DNA from: an uncultured Rhodopila sp. | GTDB lineage: Bacteria > Pseudomonadota > Alphaproteobacteria > Acetobacterales > Acetobacteraceae | NCBI GenBank assembly: GCA_903932145.1 | Contig: CAIZFE010000028.1 | Location: forward strand, 1-64,000 | Length of the DNA: 64,000 nt | Direction of reading: 5' to 3' | Part shown: piece by piece, positions 26,549-35,973 of the stretch | How positions within the stretch are numbered: position 1 is the first letter of the stretch | How the letters are laid out: the number at the start of each line of letters is the position of its first letter | Translations under genes and position numbers: made by a program | Notes under the pieces: generated by a model | Databases searched by the model: none | What the model was told of the DNA's origin: nothing | Seen by the model: the letters and a program-made list of their open reading frames with translations, nothing else

Positions 26549-27456
26549 GCGCGCCACCGCCGTCCCGCTGCGGGTTCGTCGCCATCGTCGGCGCGCCGAA
26601 CGCGGGCAAATCGACGCTGATGAACCGCCTGACCGGCGCGAAGCTGTCGATCGTCTCGCCCAAGGCGCAGACGACGCGGTTCCGGGTGCTGGGCATTCTG
26701 ATGCGGGCCGAGTCACAGGTGCTGCTGGTCGATACGCCGGGCATCTTCAAACCGAAGCGCAAGCTGGACCGGGCCATGGTCGCGGCGGCCTGGAGCGGCG
26801 CAGCGGACGCCGACGTGGCGATGCTGATGGTCGATGCGAAGTCCGGCTTGCGTGAGGACGTGCGCGAGATCGCGGCCCAGCTTGGCAAATCGGGCCGTCG
26901 CTGCTGGCTGGTGCTGAACAAGACTGATCTGGTGACTCCGGGCGCGTTGCTGCCGTTGATCGCGGCGTTGAGCGGGCTGGCGACGTTCGAGGAAACCTTC
27001 ATGGTCAGCGCCCAGACGGGAGACGGCATCCGCCGACTGGCCGATGCGCTGGCCGAGGTCGTGCCGGAAGGTCCGTGGCTGTATCCCGAGGACGATCTGA
27101 CCGATCTGCCCGACCGCCTGTTGGCTGCCGAAACGGTACGCGAACAGATCTTCATGCAGACGCATGAGGAAGTGCCATATGGCGCGACCGTTGAGACCGA
27201 ATCGTTCAAGGAACACAAGAACGGATCGGTGCGGATCGAGGTCACGATCTACGTCGCCCGCTCCGGCCATAAGGCGATCCTGATTGGCGACAAGGGCAGC
27301 AAGATCAAAGCCATCGGCGCCAAGGCGCGGCAGGATCTGATCGGCCTGCTGGACCGGCCGGTGCATCTGTTCCTGAACGTCAAGGAACGCAAAGGCTGGG
27401 ACGAGGAAGGGGCGCGCCTGCGCGCGATCGGCCTTGAGGATCCGGGCAAGGGCTAG
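26545..27456 (+). CDS. era: GTPase Era, ribosome assembly factor
   Basis: A 303-residue Era GTPase for 30S assembly near the 3' end of 16S rRNA. The G1 loop GAPNAGKST, G3 DTPG and G4 NKTD motifs are in order in the first 150 residues. The KH domain is at the C-terminus, with VEVTIYVARSGHKAILIGDKGSKIKAIG-like sequence near 230-260. The start ATG overlaps the rnc stop by 4 bases. In many relatives recO follows era; here recO is at 37.2 kb, so the operon has been split. Confidence 0.96.
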   Translation: MSAPPPSRCGFVAIVGAPNAGKSTLMNRLTGAKLSIVSPKAQTTRFRVLGILMRAESQVLLVDTPGIFKPKRKLDRAMVAAAWSGAADADVAMLMVDAKSGLREDVREIAAQLGKSGRRCWLVLNKTDLVTPGALLPLIAALSGLATFEETFMVSAQTGDGIRRLADALAEVVPEGPWLYPEDDLTDLPDRLLAAETVREQIFMQTHEEVPYGATVETESFKEHKNGSVRIEVTIYVARSGHKAILIGDKGSKIKAIGAKARQDLIGLLDRPVHLFLNVKERKGWDEEGARLRAIGLEDPGKG

Positions 27457-27728
27457 CGTCTGCCTTGAATGAGCCGCCCGTGGCGTTGCCGGCCGGGAAG
27501 CATGCGCTTTGCGGCACGGCACCCCGGGGCGGCCGGCGTCCACCCAACGCTACCCCATCACTCCCGGCAAACTCGTTTTGACTCGGCGACAACGTAACCA
27601 TGGATTTCGTATCGATTAGTTATCGTAAATGTCGCACAGCGCGGAATGATCATTTGCCGAGACGATTTCGTTGGGCTATATGACCGGCGCTTTAACCTGA
27701 CCTGAGTCGCAGATTTTGGAGGCCGATC

Positions 27729-29378
27729 TTGAGTGGTACGGACACGACCTTTAAGAGGGCCGGACGCCCGGCTAATTACGTCAATCCGCGCCAGATCGTC
27801 GCCGCCGCGGGCTTCAACCGGTGGCTGGTGCCTCCGGCCGCGCTGGCAATCCACCTCTGCCTTGGAATGGCATACGGCTTCAGTGTGTTTTGGTTGCCGT
27901 TGTCGCGCGTCGTCGGCGGTACGGAACCCTTGGAGTGCCCGGCTGGCTCCAGCGCCCTGAACTTTCTCTTCGCCACCAATTGCGACTGGCTGGTGTCCGA
28001 TCTGAACTGGATCTTTTCCCTCTTCATCGTGTTTCTTGGCGTCGCCGCGGCGATCTGGGGCGGATGGATGGAACGGGTCGGACCGCGCAAGGCCGGCCTG
28101 CTCTCCGCGTTTTTGTGGTGTGGCGGCCTGGTGGTCGGCGGCGCCGGCATCTACCTGCATCAGCTTTGGATTCTTTGGCTCGGCACCGGCGTCATGGGCG
28201 GGATCGGCCTCGGACTGGGCTATATTTCGCCCGTCTCCACGCTGATCAAATGGTTCCCGGATCGCCGCGGTATGGCAATCGGCATGGCGGTCATGGGCTT
28301 CGGCGGCGGGCCGATGATCGGTGCGCCCCTGGCCCAGATGCTGATGGAGCATTTCGCCACCGCCGGATCGACGGGCGTGTGGCAGACCTTTGTCGCCATG
28401 GGCGTCATCTATTTCGTGTTCATGGCCGGCGGAGCGCTGGGCTATCGGGTGCCGCCGCCCGGATGGCAACCGGCCGGCTGGACCCCGCCTGCTCGCAATA
28501 ACAACTCGATGATCACCAGCGGCCAGGTTCACGTCCGCGATGCGCACAAGACGGTTGCGTTCTGGGCGATCTGGATCGTGCTGTGCATGAACGTTTCGGC
28601 GGGTATCGGCGTTCTCAGCATGGCGTCTCCGATGTTGCAGGAGATCTTCGGCGGCGGTCTGGTCGGGCATCCGAAAATATCGTTCAACGATCTGAACATC
28701 AATCAGTTGGAGAAGGTGGCGGCCATCGCGGCCGGGTTCGCCGGCCTGCTGTCGTTGTTCAACATCGGTGGCCGGTTCTTCTGGGCAACATTGTCTGACC
28801 GTATCGGACGCAAGGGCACCTATTTCGTCTTTTTCCTGCTCGGAATTGTGCTTTACGCCATCGCCCCGTGGGCCGCGCATACCGGCAACAAGGTGCTGTT
28901 CACCAGTTGTTTCTGTATCATTCTGTCGATGTACGGCGGCGGGTTCGGCACCACTCCTGCCTATGTCGCGGATATGTTCGGCACAAGGTTCGTCGGCGCG
29001 ATCCACGGTCGTCTGCTGACCGCATGGTCCACCGCCGGCATCATTGGGCCGGTGCTGGTCAGTTACATGCGAGACTCGGCAATCGCCAACGGTGTCGCCC
29101 GGTCTTCCGTGTATGACGTCACGCTGTATCTGCTGGCCGGTCTGCAGGTGATCGGTTTAATCGCGAACATGATGGTGCGTCCGGTCGGCGAAAAATGGTT
29201 CATGGCCGAGGAAGAGCTACCGGCTCCGTTCGCTGAACCCGTGGCCCGTGCCGCGGTGGGTGCCCCCGGCGCCAGGCCGCTGAGCCTCGGCGTTGTGCTG
29301 GCCTGGGCAGCGGTGCTGCTGCCGATGATTTGGGGTGTGCTGATGACGCTCTCGAAGGTCGCGGCGCTGTTCAGTTAA
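27729..29378 (+). CDS. MFS transporter, oxalate/formate antiporter (OFA) family
   Basis: A 549-residue OFA-type major facilitator with 12 membrane helices. MAYGFSVFWLPLSRVVGG in TM1 and the following long loop (residues 70-100) match this family, as do GWMERVGPRKAGLL and WFPDRRGMAIGMAVMGFGGG. OFA proteins exchange small carboxylates such as oxalate, formate or lactate. TTG is the start: a GGAGG ribosome site is 6 bases upstream and no ATG is in frame before conserved sequence. Extra C-terminal residues form one more hydrophobic segment (LSLGVVLAWAAVLLPMIWGVL). No oxalate decarboxylase is near; substrate unproven. Confidence 0.85.
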   Translation: MSGTDTTFKRAGRPANYVNPRQIVAAAGFNRWLVPPAALAIHLCLGMAYGFSVFWLPLSRVVGGTEPLECPAGSSALNFLFATNCDWLVSDLNWIFSLFIVFLGVAAAIWGGWMERVGPRKAGLLSAFLWCGGLVVGGAGIYLHQLWILWLGTGVMGGIGLGLGYISPVSTLIKWFPDRRGMAIGMAVMGFGGGPMIGAPLAQMLMEHFATAGSTGVWQTFVAMGVIYFVFMAGGALGYRVPPPGWQPAGWTPPARNNNSMITSGQVHVRDAHKTVAFWAIWIVLCMNVSAGIGVLSMASPMLQEIFGGGLVGHPKISFNDLNINQLEKVAAIAAGFAGLLSLFNIGGRFFWATLSDRIGRKGTYFVFFLLGIVLYAIAPWAAHTGNKVLFTSCFCIILSMYGGGFGTTPAYVADMFGTRFVGAIHGRLLTAWSTAGIIGPVLVSYMRDSAIANGVARSSVYDVTLYLLAGLQVIGLIANMMVRPVGEKWFMAEEELPAPFAEPVARAAVGAPGARPLSLGVVLAWAAVLLPMIWGVLMTLSKVAALFS

Positions 29379-29405
29379 AGCCTCGCTTCCGACGCTTTCG
29401 CGTCG

Positions 29406-29440
29406 GGACCCGTCCTCCCTGATAAAGGGAGGGCGGGTCC
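29406..29440 (+). terminator. Strong hairpin after OFA transporter
   Basis: A 15-base-pair stem (GGACCCGTCCTCCCT with AGGGAGGGCGGGTCC, one G-T pair) closes over a GATAA loop, 28 bases after the stop codon at 29378. There is no T-tract, so termination may depend on Rho or act by the stem alone. Bases 29441-29804 beyond it hold only a partial palindromic repeat near 29551-29590 and no gene. Confidence 0.6.
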
Positions 29441-29804
29441 CCATCGTCATCCGGCCAGCGAAAAAGAAGAAACCAATCCCCACCGTGTCATGGCCCCACA
29501 CATCCAACCGGATACCCATATACCAACCGCCGTTGCTGGCGACTTTCGCCCCTCATCGTCATGGCTTGGCTCGTCCGGCCATGACGGCCGTGGAATGGCA
29601 GTAGGCCAATGCCAACGGCAGTTGGTATTATCGGCGAAATGACTGTCAGGGGCCGAAAAGCACGGCTCTCGCGATCGGCTGTGATCGTCCGCGAGCGTTT
29701 CAGGGGCTGCGCGGGATTGTCAGCAATGGTAGAATCGCGGGCGGTATACGCCGGTCCGGCAAGGGCATGATGGCATTCACCACCATCCCCCTGTCCGAAA
29801 CGAC

Positions 29805-31070
29805 CTAGCTGGCGGCCATGACGCAGCCATTGCTCGCGGCGGTACCGTAAAGCTTGTCCAGGTCCGCGATTTTCTCCGGGTAGTGGGTTTCCACATCCCA
29901 CCAGCTATACTTGTCCGAGATCGCGGTCTTGGTTTCCAGCACCGCGACACGATGCATCATTTGATGGTCGGACTCGCGATACCGCAGGGCGGTTTCGCCA
30001 GACGGATACCGGAAGGCCAGCAGGCCATCCCGGATTTTCTGAGGTTCCACGGATCCCGCACTGTCGATCGCGGACAGCAGCGAGCGCATCCCGATATATG
30101 ACTGCCAGGCAATGGTCCCGGGTGGCACACCGTCGGACTGTTTCGTGAAATTGGCCACGAAGTCCTTATCTTCCTTCGACAGTCCGGGGTCCGAGTAATG
30201 CCAGGTCTTGGCATAGACACCGGTCATTGCCTCCCGGCCCGCCGCATAGGCATCGCTGTCGGTCAGCGCGATCTGGGTGAACGGGATCTTGTCGGTCATT
30301 CCAGCCGCATGCCAGGCTTTCAGGAACGCGGTCAGATTTGTCCCCAACAGTCCCCCGGCGACCACATCCGGTTTAGTGTCCTTGATCTTTTGGATCGCCG
30401 CGGTGAAGTCCGCCTTATCGCCCGGAAGGACGCTGTCGGTGCCAACCTCGCTGGCGCCCACTCCTTGCATCTCGTGACGCGCCAGTTCCAGGATCGCTTT
30501 GCCGGGAACGGATTCAACACCCAGCAAAAACCACTTCTTGCCGTACCCGATAAGGTAAGGGTTCAACGCACGGAACTGAATCCCGAACGGGATGGGCACG
30601 CGGAACACAAACGGATTGCAATTCTTGCCGGTCAGGCCGTCATACATGGCTGAGTGGACCACAAGCGGGATTTTGACCTCTCCGGCGATGGCGTCCATCG
30701 CCAGGGCGGAGGCCGCATCGGTGCCACCCATGATGGCGACCACCTTGTGGTCCTCGATCAGCTTTTTCATGTTTGTCTTGGTGCTATCGACTGTGTTCTC
30801 GTCCAGCGTCACCAGCTCGACCGGTTGCCCCATCGCCTTGCCGCCCTGCAGCGCCATCACCATCTGAGCGCCGGCGGCCACCGACAGCGCGGTCGTGGCG
30901 CGGTCACCCGCATTTGGCGCCAGGACCCCGATCTTGATCGGTCCGGCGGCCATGCCACGGCTGATGAAAGGCCTGCCAAGGCTACCGGCCACGATACCAC
31001 CGCCCATCGCGGCGGCACTCAGCAATAACGTCCGGCGCGATGTGGTCCGAATAAGCGACAAATCCGTCAC
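29805..31070 (-). CDS. Branched-chain-type ABC transporter substrate-binding protein, paralogue A
   Basis: A 421-residue periplasmic type I binding protein (LivJ/K, Peripla_BP_6 class). It has a Tat-like signal with SRRTLLLSAAAMGGGIVAGS. Mature sequence KIGVLAPNAGDRATTALSVAAGAQMVM and the GTDAASALAMDAIAGEVKIP region give the two-lobe fold. GTG at 31070 is chosen as start: an AAGGAAGG site is 7 bases upstream, and the resulting N-terminus aligns residue for residue with the paralogue at 31164-32417. An ATG at 31097 lacks a site. No permease or ATPase is adjacent. The ligand cannot be deduced. Confidence 0.85.
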   Translation of the reverse strand: MTDLSLIRTTSRRTLLLSAAAMGGGIVAGSLGRPFISRGMAAGPIKIGVLAPNAGDRATTALSVAAGAQMVMALQGGKAMGQPVELVTLDENTVDSTKTNMKKLIEDHKVVAIMGGTDAASALAMDAIAGEVKIPLVVHSAMYDGLTGKNCNPFVFRVPIPFGIQFRALNPYLIGYGKKWFLLGVESVPGKAILELARHEMQGVGASEVGTDSVLPGDKADFTAAIQKIKDTKPDVVAGGLLGTNLTAFLKAWHAAGMTDKIPFTQIALTDSDAYAAGREAMTGVYAKTWHYSDPGLSKEDKDFVANFTKQSDGVPPGTIAWQSYIGMRSLLSAIDSAGSVEPQKIRDGLLAFRYPSGETALRYRESDHQMMHRVAVLETKTAISDKYSWWDVETHYPEKIADLDKLYGTAASNGCVMAAS

Positions 31071-31163
31071 GAGACTGCCTTCCTTGATACCATGCATTCT
31101 TATGGTCGGAATGCGGCCATAACGACGGCTACCCGCATCGTTCCGGGTCAGCCTGAAAATACG

Positions 31164-32417
31164 CTAGCTGGCGGTCATCATGCAGCCATTCTGCGCCGCA
31201 TTGCCGTATAGCTTATCCAGATCGGCGATCTTCTCCGGATAGTGGGTTTCGACATCCCACCAGTTATACTTGTCCGAGATCACCGTTTTTGTTTCCAGCA
31301 CCGCGACGCGATGCATCATCTGATGATCGGAATCGCGGAAGCGCAGGATCGGCTTGTCGGACGGATAGTTGAATGCGAGCAACCCGTCGCGGATCTTTGG
31401 CGACTCAATCGACGCGGCGGTGTCGATGGCTGACAGCAAGGACCGCATGCCGATATAGGCCTGCCATGCTTCAGTTCCGGGCGGCACGCCGCTGGATTGC
31501 GTCATGTAATCCACCACGAAGGCCTTGTCTTCTTTGGACAGGTCGGGATCGGCGTAATGCCATGTCTTGGCATAGACACCGGTGATCGCGTCCTGACCGG
31601 CGGCATACGCATCCTGGTCGGTCATACCAATCTGAGTGAATGGTATTTTGTCGGTCATCCCGGCGACATGCCACGCTTTCAGGAATGTGCTCAGACCCAT
31701 TCCCAACAGAGCGCCGACCACGACATCCGGCTTGCTGGCTTTAATTTGTTGAATGACCGCAGTGTAGTCGGTTTTGTCACCCGGTGCGACGCTGCCGTTG
31801 CCGGCTTCGCTGGCTCCGGCGGCCTGCATCTCGCGGCGCGCCATGTCCAGGATCGACTTCCCCGGCACCGAGTCCACACCCAGCAAGAACCATTTCTTGC
31901 CGTATCCGGTCAGGTAGGTGTCCAGGGCGCGAAACTGAACGGAAAATGGGACCGGCACCCGAAACAGCCAAGGGTTGCAGTTCTTGCCGGTCAGATCGTC
32001 ATACCGGGACGAATGCACAACGAAGGGGATTTTTGCATCCGCCGCGATCGCCGCCATCGCCAGCGTCTGAGCCGTCTCCGTGCCGCCCAGCACGGCCGCG
32101 ACCTTATGTTCCTCGATCAGCTTCTTCAGATTCGTTTGTGCGTTGGCGACGGTGTTTTCGTCGAGCGTTACCAGTTCGACCGGCTGACCCATCGCCTTTC
32201 CCGCATGCACGGACAACGCCATACGAACGCCGCCCCCCACCGAGACCGCAGCGGCGGCGCGGTCACCCGCATTCGGCGCCATGACCCCGATCTTGATCGG
32301 CCCGGCCGCCAGGCCGCAGCTGATGAACGGCAGACCCAGACTGACTCCCCCGACCGCGGCGGCTCCTAGCAATAGGGAGCGGCGGCCTGTACCCGGCAAC
32401 AACGAAAAACCTGTCAT
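31164..32417 (-). CDS. Branched-chain-type ABC transporter substrate-binding protein, paralogue B
   Basis: A 417-residue close paralogue of the protein at 29805-31070, in tandem on the same strand with a 93-base gap. The start MTGFSLLPGTGRRSLLL, with AGAGGA upstream, gives a Tat-like RR signal. The two proteins share long identical blocks, such as MRSLLSAID and WWDVETHYPEKIADLDKLYG near the C-terminus, so they arose by duplication. Differences lie in the N-terminal lobe and the VVHSSRYDDLTGKNCN / VVHSAMYDGLTGKNCN region, which may alter ligand choice. No transporter membrane genes are adjacent, so both probably serve a shared distant permease. Confidence 0.85.
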   Translation of the reverse strand: MTGFSLLPGTGRRSLLLGAAAVGGVSLGLPFISCGLAAGPIKIGVMAPNAGDRAAAAVSVGGGVRMALSVHAGKAMGQPVELVTLDENTVANAQTNLKKLIEEHKVAAVLGGTETAQTLAMAAIAADAKIPFVVHSSRYDDLTGKNCNPWLFRVPVPFSVQFRALDTYLTGYGKKWFLLGVDSVPGKSILDMARREMQAAGASEAGNGSVAPGDKTDYTAVIQQIKASKPDVVVGALLGMGLSTFLKAWHVAGMTDKIPFTQIGMTDQDAYAAGQDAITGVYAKTWHYADPDLSKEDKAFVVDYMTQSSGVPPGTEAWQAYIGMRSLLSAIDTAASIESPKIRDGLLAFNYPSDKPILRFRDSDHQMMHRVAVLETKTVISDKYNWWDVETHYPEKIADLDKLYGNAAQNGCMMTAS

Positions 32418-32719
32418 CAACGATGTCCTCTTGCTGTCATGCACATGTGCGATCGGCTTTGGCAAAGGCAGAGCGCGAATCGACGCGCATCTCACAAGAA
32501 TCCGTCAGGTCAGGAGCCGCCAATCGGGGTTCAGGGCCGTTCGGCATATACCGTTACAGTCCTGATCGGCGCAGATACTCAGCGATGCTGCCGCGGATCA
32601 TTCATTTCGTCACGCCCGGACCAGCCGAACCATGACAGCAGTAAAACGGCGTGACCGGCACATATTTCGTTGGACGTCACTTTCAGCCCTTCGTACAGTG
32701 TCCGGGTCCTTACCGAACA
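32418..32719. other. Gap upstream of paralogue B, nothing recognised
   Basis: Both flanking genes are on the minus strand. The minus-strand frame of the binding protein is open to 32495, but the upstream part lacks signal-peptide character. I see no repeat of the palindromic family, no RNA gene and no clear promoter. Confidence 0.35.
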
Positions 32720-32908
32720 TCAATGGTTTGCCGACCCTGCGGCGCGAGGTTGACCGCTCGATACGATCGTAGAAGACAATTTCGGCGGCGTGTTCGCGGC
32801 ACTCGCGCGTTCCACGGGTAACGACACGTATTGGCGGTACGCGACAATGCCGCCAATCAGACCAACAAACATCAGGCCAGCCGCACCGGCCAGTAGCAAA
32901 CGACTCAT
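32720..32908 (-). CDS. Small single-pass membrane protein, 62 residues
   Basis: The start MSRLLLAGAAGLMF is supported by GGAG 8 bases upstream. Residues 4-22 form one hydrophobic helix (LLLAGAAGLMFVGLIGGIV), and the remainder (YRQYVSLPVERASAANTPP..) is a polar tail probably in the periplasm. It is not a recognised family. It follows the PBP-OmpA gene on the same strand after 184 bases, so it may belong to that unit. Short length makes the call tentative. Confidence 0.5.
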   Translation of the reverse strand: MSRLLLAGAAGLMFVGLIGGIVAYRQYVSLPVERASAANTPPKLSSTIVSSGQPRAAGSANH

Positions 32909-33092
32909 TGTTTCCGCTCCATGTCCTTCAGGAACCGTACCGTTCCGCGACGAGATCACCGTGAACGATACGGGTTGAAGGATGCTGTTTCACGGTTCCC
33001 CCAAAGGCAATCGAGGCGCGCCTTGTCAAGCCTAATTCCGACAGCGCCTCTTTGCCGGACAGGGATATCGTTGCGACTGTGGCGGTGTCGGA

Positions 33093-34571
33093 TCAGCCCC
33101 GCTTCCGCAGCCACACTTCCACCCGCTGGTTCAACGTTGCGGTGTCGGGATCGAGATTGCAGGCCACTGCGGCAGCCGGTCCGACGCCGATGGCGACCGT
33201 ATCCGTCAGATTGCTTTGTGTCGCAAGCAGACGGTCGCGGATCGCCGACGCCCGGTCGCGCGACAAGGCGCGTCCTTCGCCGTAGTCGCCGCTGGCGCCG
33301 CTGAATCCGACCAGGACGATTTGCATGTTCTTGTAGGCCGGCTCTTGCAGCAGTTGAACCAGACGCCCGACGTCGGCTTCGCCTCGGGAATCCAGATCGT
33401 TGGTGCCAGCCTGGAAGCGGAAGGTGACGGACAGCCGGGATGCGTTACTGATGGCTTCCTCGAACGCCCGGGCGTCGGTTGGCCGGATGCGGGTGTGATC
33501 CCCGTCCTGGGCGTCCCGCACATGGTCCAACCGCTCATCGCTATAGGCATCGGGCGCAACGCTGGGGGCAAGATCCGCTTTGCCGGATTTCGCAACGGCG
33601 GCCTGACCGGGGACGCTCATGATGAAATCCAAAAAGGATCGTGCGGACGGCGACAAGGGGCGGCCGGGATAGGTGTAGAGATAAAGCCTCGTAACGATCG
33701 GATACTCATCCGATTTCACGCGGAACGAAGTCGGCTCGATACCGGTGCCGCAGTCGGTTCCGACAGGAACCGCACGCGTATTCTTCCGCTCGCTGACCGA
33801 AATGTAGCCAACCCCGCCGGGCGTGCGGCCCACCGAATCGGCCATGTCTTCGACCGACGTCAGCCGAGGCCCGGCAAGCTTTGCCATGGAATCGAGGCAC
33901 TTGTTGACATCGTTGATCGCCAGCACGGTGCCGCAAAAGCCAGCCGTCGTGCCGATCGCGGAATCCAGTGTGAACAGACCGACCGGCAGACTGGCGCCGC
34001 CCAACTGTGACCAGTTGGTGATCTTGCCCGCGTAAAGATCCCTGACCTGCTGATAGCTCAGCGTTTTGACCGGATTTTTGCTGTTAACGATAATCGCCAT
34101 CGGGTCCAGCCCGATCAGGTTTTCATTCCCGCCAGTGGTGAATTGCTGCAGCGTCGGCACGTTGGGCGCGCCTTTCCGGCGCAGGCTCTCAAGGTCGGAT
34201 TCCTGCACCGGCCGTGTCGTCATCCAGAAATCCAACTGACCGCGCGCCAGCGGCTCACTGCCGTTGCCGGTGCCCTTGGCCGAAACTGAGACCTTCAGCT
34301 TCTGCTTGCTTTCCGCCCGATCGGCGGTCACGTCGTACTCATCCGGTTCAGCGCCGGCGACGACCCGCACGTTTGGCAGGCCGAGCTTGGCGGCCCAGGC
34401 GGTCGCGAGTTCCCGCATCATTTTGCCGCCGAGTGTTCCGGCTCCGCCGAGGCGCACCTGAATATCGTTGGGCAATCCCGCTATCTGGGCGGCGGCAGGG
34501 TTCAGGAGTGCCGAACCACCGAGGCCCAGCACGACAGCCAGCCCGGCGCTAACTTTCGAAACGCGGTGCAT
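33093..34571 (-). CDS. Secreted PstS-like binding domain fused to an OmpA C-terminal domain
   Basis: A 492-residue protein. The start MHRVSKVSAGLAVVLGLGG is supported by AAGGAG 10 bases upstream and gives a signal peptide ending near AAA-QIAG. Residues 27-340 resemble a phosphate-type PBP-like domain (IQVRLGGAGTLGGKM, NPVKTLSYQQVRDLYAGKITNW, AGFCGTVLAIND). The C-terminal 130 residues are OmpA-like, with TFRFQAGTNDLDSRGEADVGRL and SGASGDYGEGRALSRDRASAIRDRL, which would bind peptidoglycan. It may tether a ligand sensor to the cell wall. An alternative start at 34679 overlaps the upstream stop (ATGA) but lacks a signal. Confidence 0.82.
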   Translation of the reverse strand: MHRVSKVSAGLAVVLGLGGSALLNPAAAQIAGLPNDIQVRLGGAGTLGGKMMRELATAWAAKLGLPNVRVVAGAEPDEYDVTADRAESKQKLKVSVSAKGTGNGSEPLARGQLDFWMTTRPVQESDLESLRRKGAPNVPTLQQFTTGGNENLIGLDPMAIIVNSKNPVKTLSYQQVRDLYAGKITNWSQLGGASLPVGLFTLDSAIGTTAGFCGTVLAINDVNKCLDSMAKLAGPRLTSVEDMADSVGRTPGGVGYISVSERKNTRAVPVGTDCGTGIEPTSFRVKSDEYPIVTRLYLYTYPGRPLSPSARSFLDFIMSVPGQAAVAKSGKADLAPSVAPDAYSDERLDHVRDAQDGDHTRIRPTDARAFEEAISNASRLSVTFRFQAGTNDLDSRGEADVGRLVQLLQEPAYKNMQIVLVGFSGASGDYGEGRALSRDRASAIRDRLLATQSNLTDTVAIGVGPAAAVACNLDPDTATLNQRVEVWLRKRG

Positions 34572-34675
34572 CAAAGTAACACTCCTTAAACTGTCAGATC
34601 GCTTGGCCGGGTGCGTCGCGTGTTCGGATAAGAGTCGAGGCATGGCCAGCTCCCGCGCTTGGGCCTTACGCGACG

Positions 34676-35545
34676 TCATGGACGCAGCACCATCAGGCGC
34701 CGGTTCTCCGCGATCGCGGTTCCGCAGTGCAGCCGATTGGTGTTTAGAAAGGACGTTGTAACCTTCCCTCTATCGACGATGATCAGGTCGATAGGCGGGC
34801 TCGCCAGGGCGCCGTCGTCGCAATACGGCAGGGCAGGCTTCATCCCGCGGGTCACATATTCCGCGCGAAAATCGAATACGCTGCCTTGCGGGATCACGCT
34901 ATTATCGTGGATCACATAAGAGGTTTCCGACGTCGCGCCGTCGGCGGGCGACCCGCTGATGACGTCCAACTGACCGAGGCCTTCCGACAGGTTGGTATTC
35001 GGCCGTCCGGGGCTGACATCGCCGACATCGCCAATCGATGCCCCCGGTTCGATGACGTGCAGGTCAACCTGGACCGGATCGCGCCAGCGCATGACAACGC
35101 GATAGAGTTTGCTGAACTCCGGAACATCGATTTTGCAGGAGATGGTCGGCGTTTCCACGATGCGGATGTCGATGTCATTCTTGGCCGCGATCAATGCGAA
35201 ACCGATGCGGGTTTTGCTGTCGCAGTCGAACTGTCCGACATAGGATTCGTCGCCGTAGTCGATCTCCACCTTGCGCCCGACGCTGCTCGGACGGGTGATC
35301 TCAACCAGAATGCGGCCAAACTGCTGGCTGACCTTCAATTGGGTCTTGCCGAGCTTTTCGGCGTTGTTGCAGGTGCCGACGTTCTGCGCTTGCGCCGGCT
35401 CACTGCCGGCGATGGTCAGAACGCCGGCCATCAACGCCAAAACAGCAACAAAAATGCTCGGTCGCGGGAGTGTCCAGCCGCGGGAGCGGGCCGTGGTGTG
35501 CGAGCGGTGCCCTGGAGATTCGGTCACTGTCATTCCTAAAGCCAC
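34676..35545 (-). CDS. Secreted protein of unknown family, 289 residues
   Basis: An N-terminal hydrophobic stretch (SIFVAVLALMAGVLTIAG, about residues 30-47) with AQA-QNV acts as a signal peptide. Cysteines lie in NVGTCNNAEKLG, QFDCDSK, TISCKIDV, LPYCDDGA and LHCGTA, so disulphides are possible. The middle part has the beta-rich pattern KVEIDYGDESYVGQF and VDLHVIEPGASIGDVGDV, slightly reminiscent of periplasmic beta-sandwich domains. No family could be named. It precedes the PBP-OmpA gene by 104 bases on the same strand, so both likely form one envelope operon. A second start at residue 5 is also possible. Confidence 0.65.
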   Translation of the reverse strand: MALGMTVTESPGHRSHTTARSRGWTLPRPSIFVAVLALMAGVLTIAGSEPAQAQNVGTCNNAEKLGKTQLKVSQQFGRILVEITRPSSVGRKVEIDYGDESYVGQFDCDSKTRIGFALIAAKNDIDIRIVETPTISCKIDVPEFSKLYRVVMRWRDPVQVDLHVIEPGASIGDVGDVSPGRPNTNLSEGLGQLDVISGSPADGATSETSYVIHDNSVIPQGSVFDFRAEYVTRGMKPALPYCDDGALASPPIDLIIVDRGKVTTSFLNTNRLHCGTAIAENRRLMVLRP

Positions 35546-35973
35546 GAGATGGCGAAGATACCGCCCGTTACGTAGCTGATCCTATTGCAGTTGTCTAACC
35601 ACCACACAAGGTTGCTCGGTGTTGCGATGAAATTTTCCAACGTCCAGCTCGATGGGATTGTTCTTCATTCCTGGAACCTGACGGTTGCGCCCGACGGAAT
35701 TATTACGACACGGACGGCTCGTGTGGCCGCAGCAACGGTCACGCTGACCACCGCCGGCGGCGCCACACCGCGATATCGGCGATCATACACGGTGGATATG
35801 TGAAGTCCCGCCCTCGGAAATTGGAATCCGGCCGTGATTCGGCGCCGCCGAAAAAATCCGCTTCGGTCTCCGATTGGGTGCTGCGATTCGGTAGGCCGGT
35901 GCGTTCCCTTAATACGATTTAATCAAAAACTTCGAGCCAGCCAGGATGACCAGTTTTGGACGCCGGCATTTCC
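35546..35973. other. Gap between the envelope operon and the ion-channel gene
   Basis: A plus-strand frame of 72 codons (35585-35803, inner ATG at 35627) exists but has no ribosome site and no family resemblance, so it is not called. Bases around 35804-35970 hold no repeat of the palindromic family and no RNA gene. Promoters for the minus-strand operon starting at 35545 should lie here. Confidence 0.35.

Noticed and set aside
35585-35803. 72-codon plus-strand ORF upstream of the ion channel
   Set aside because: No ribosome site, no signal or domain, and threonine/alanine-rich low complexity.
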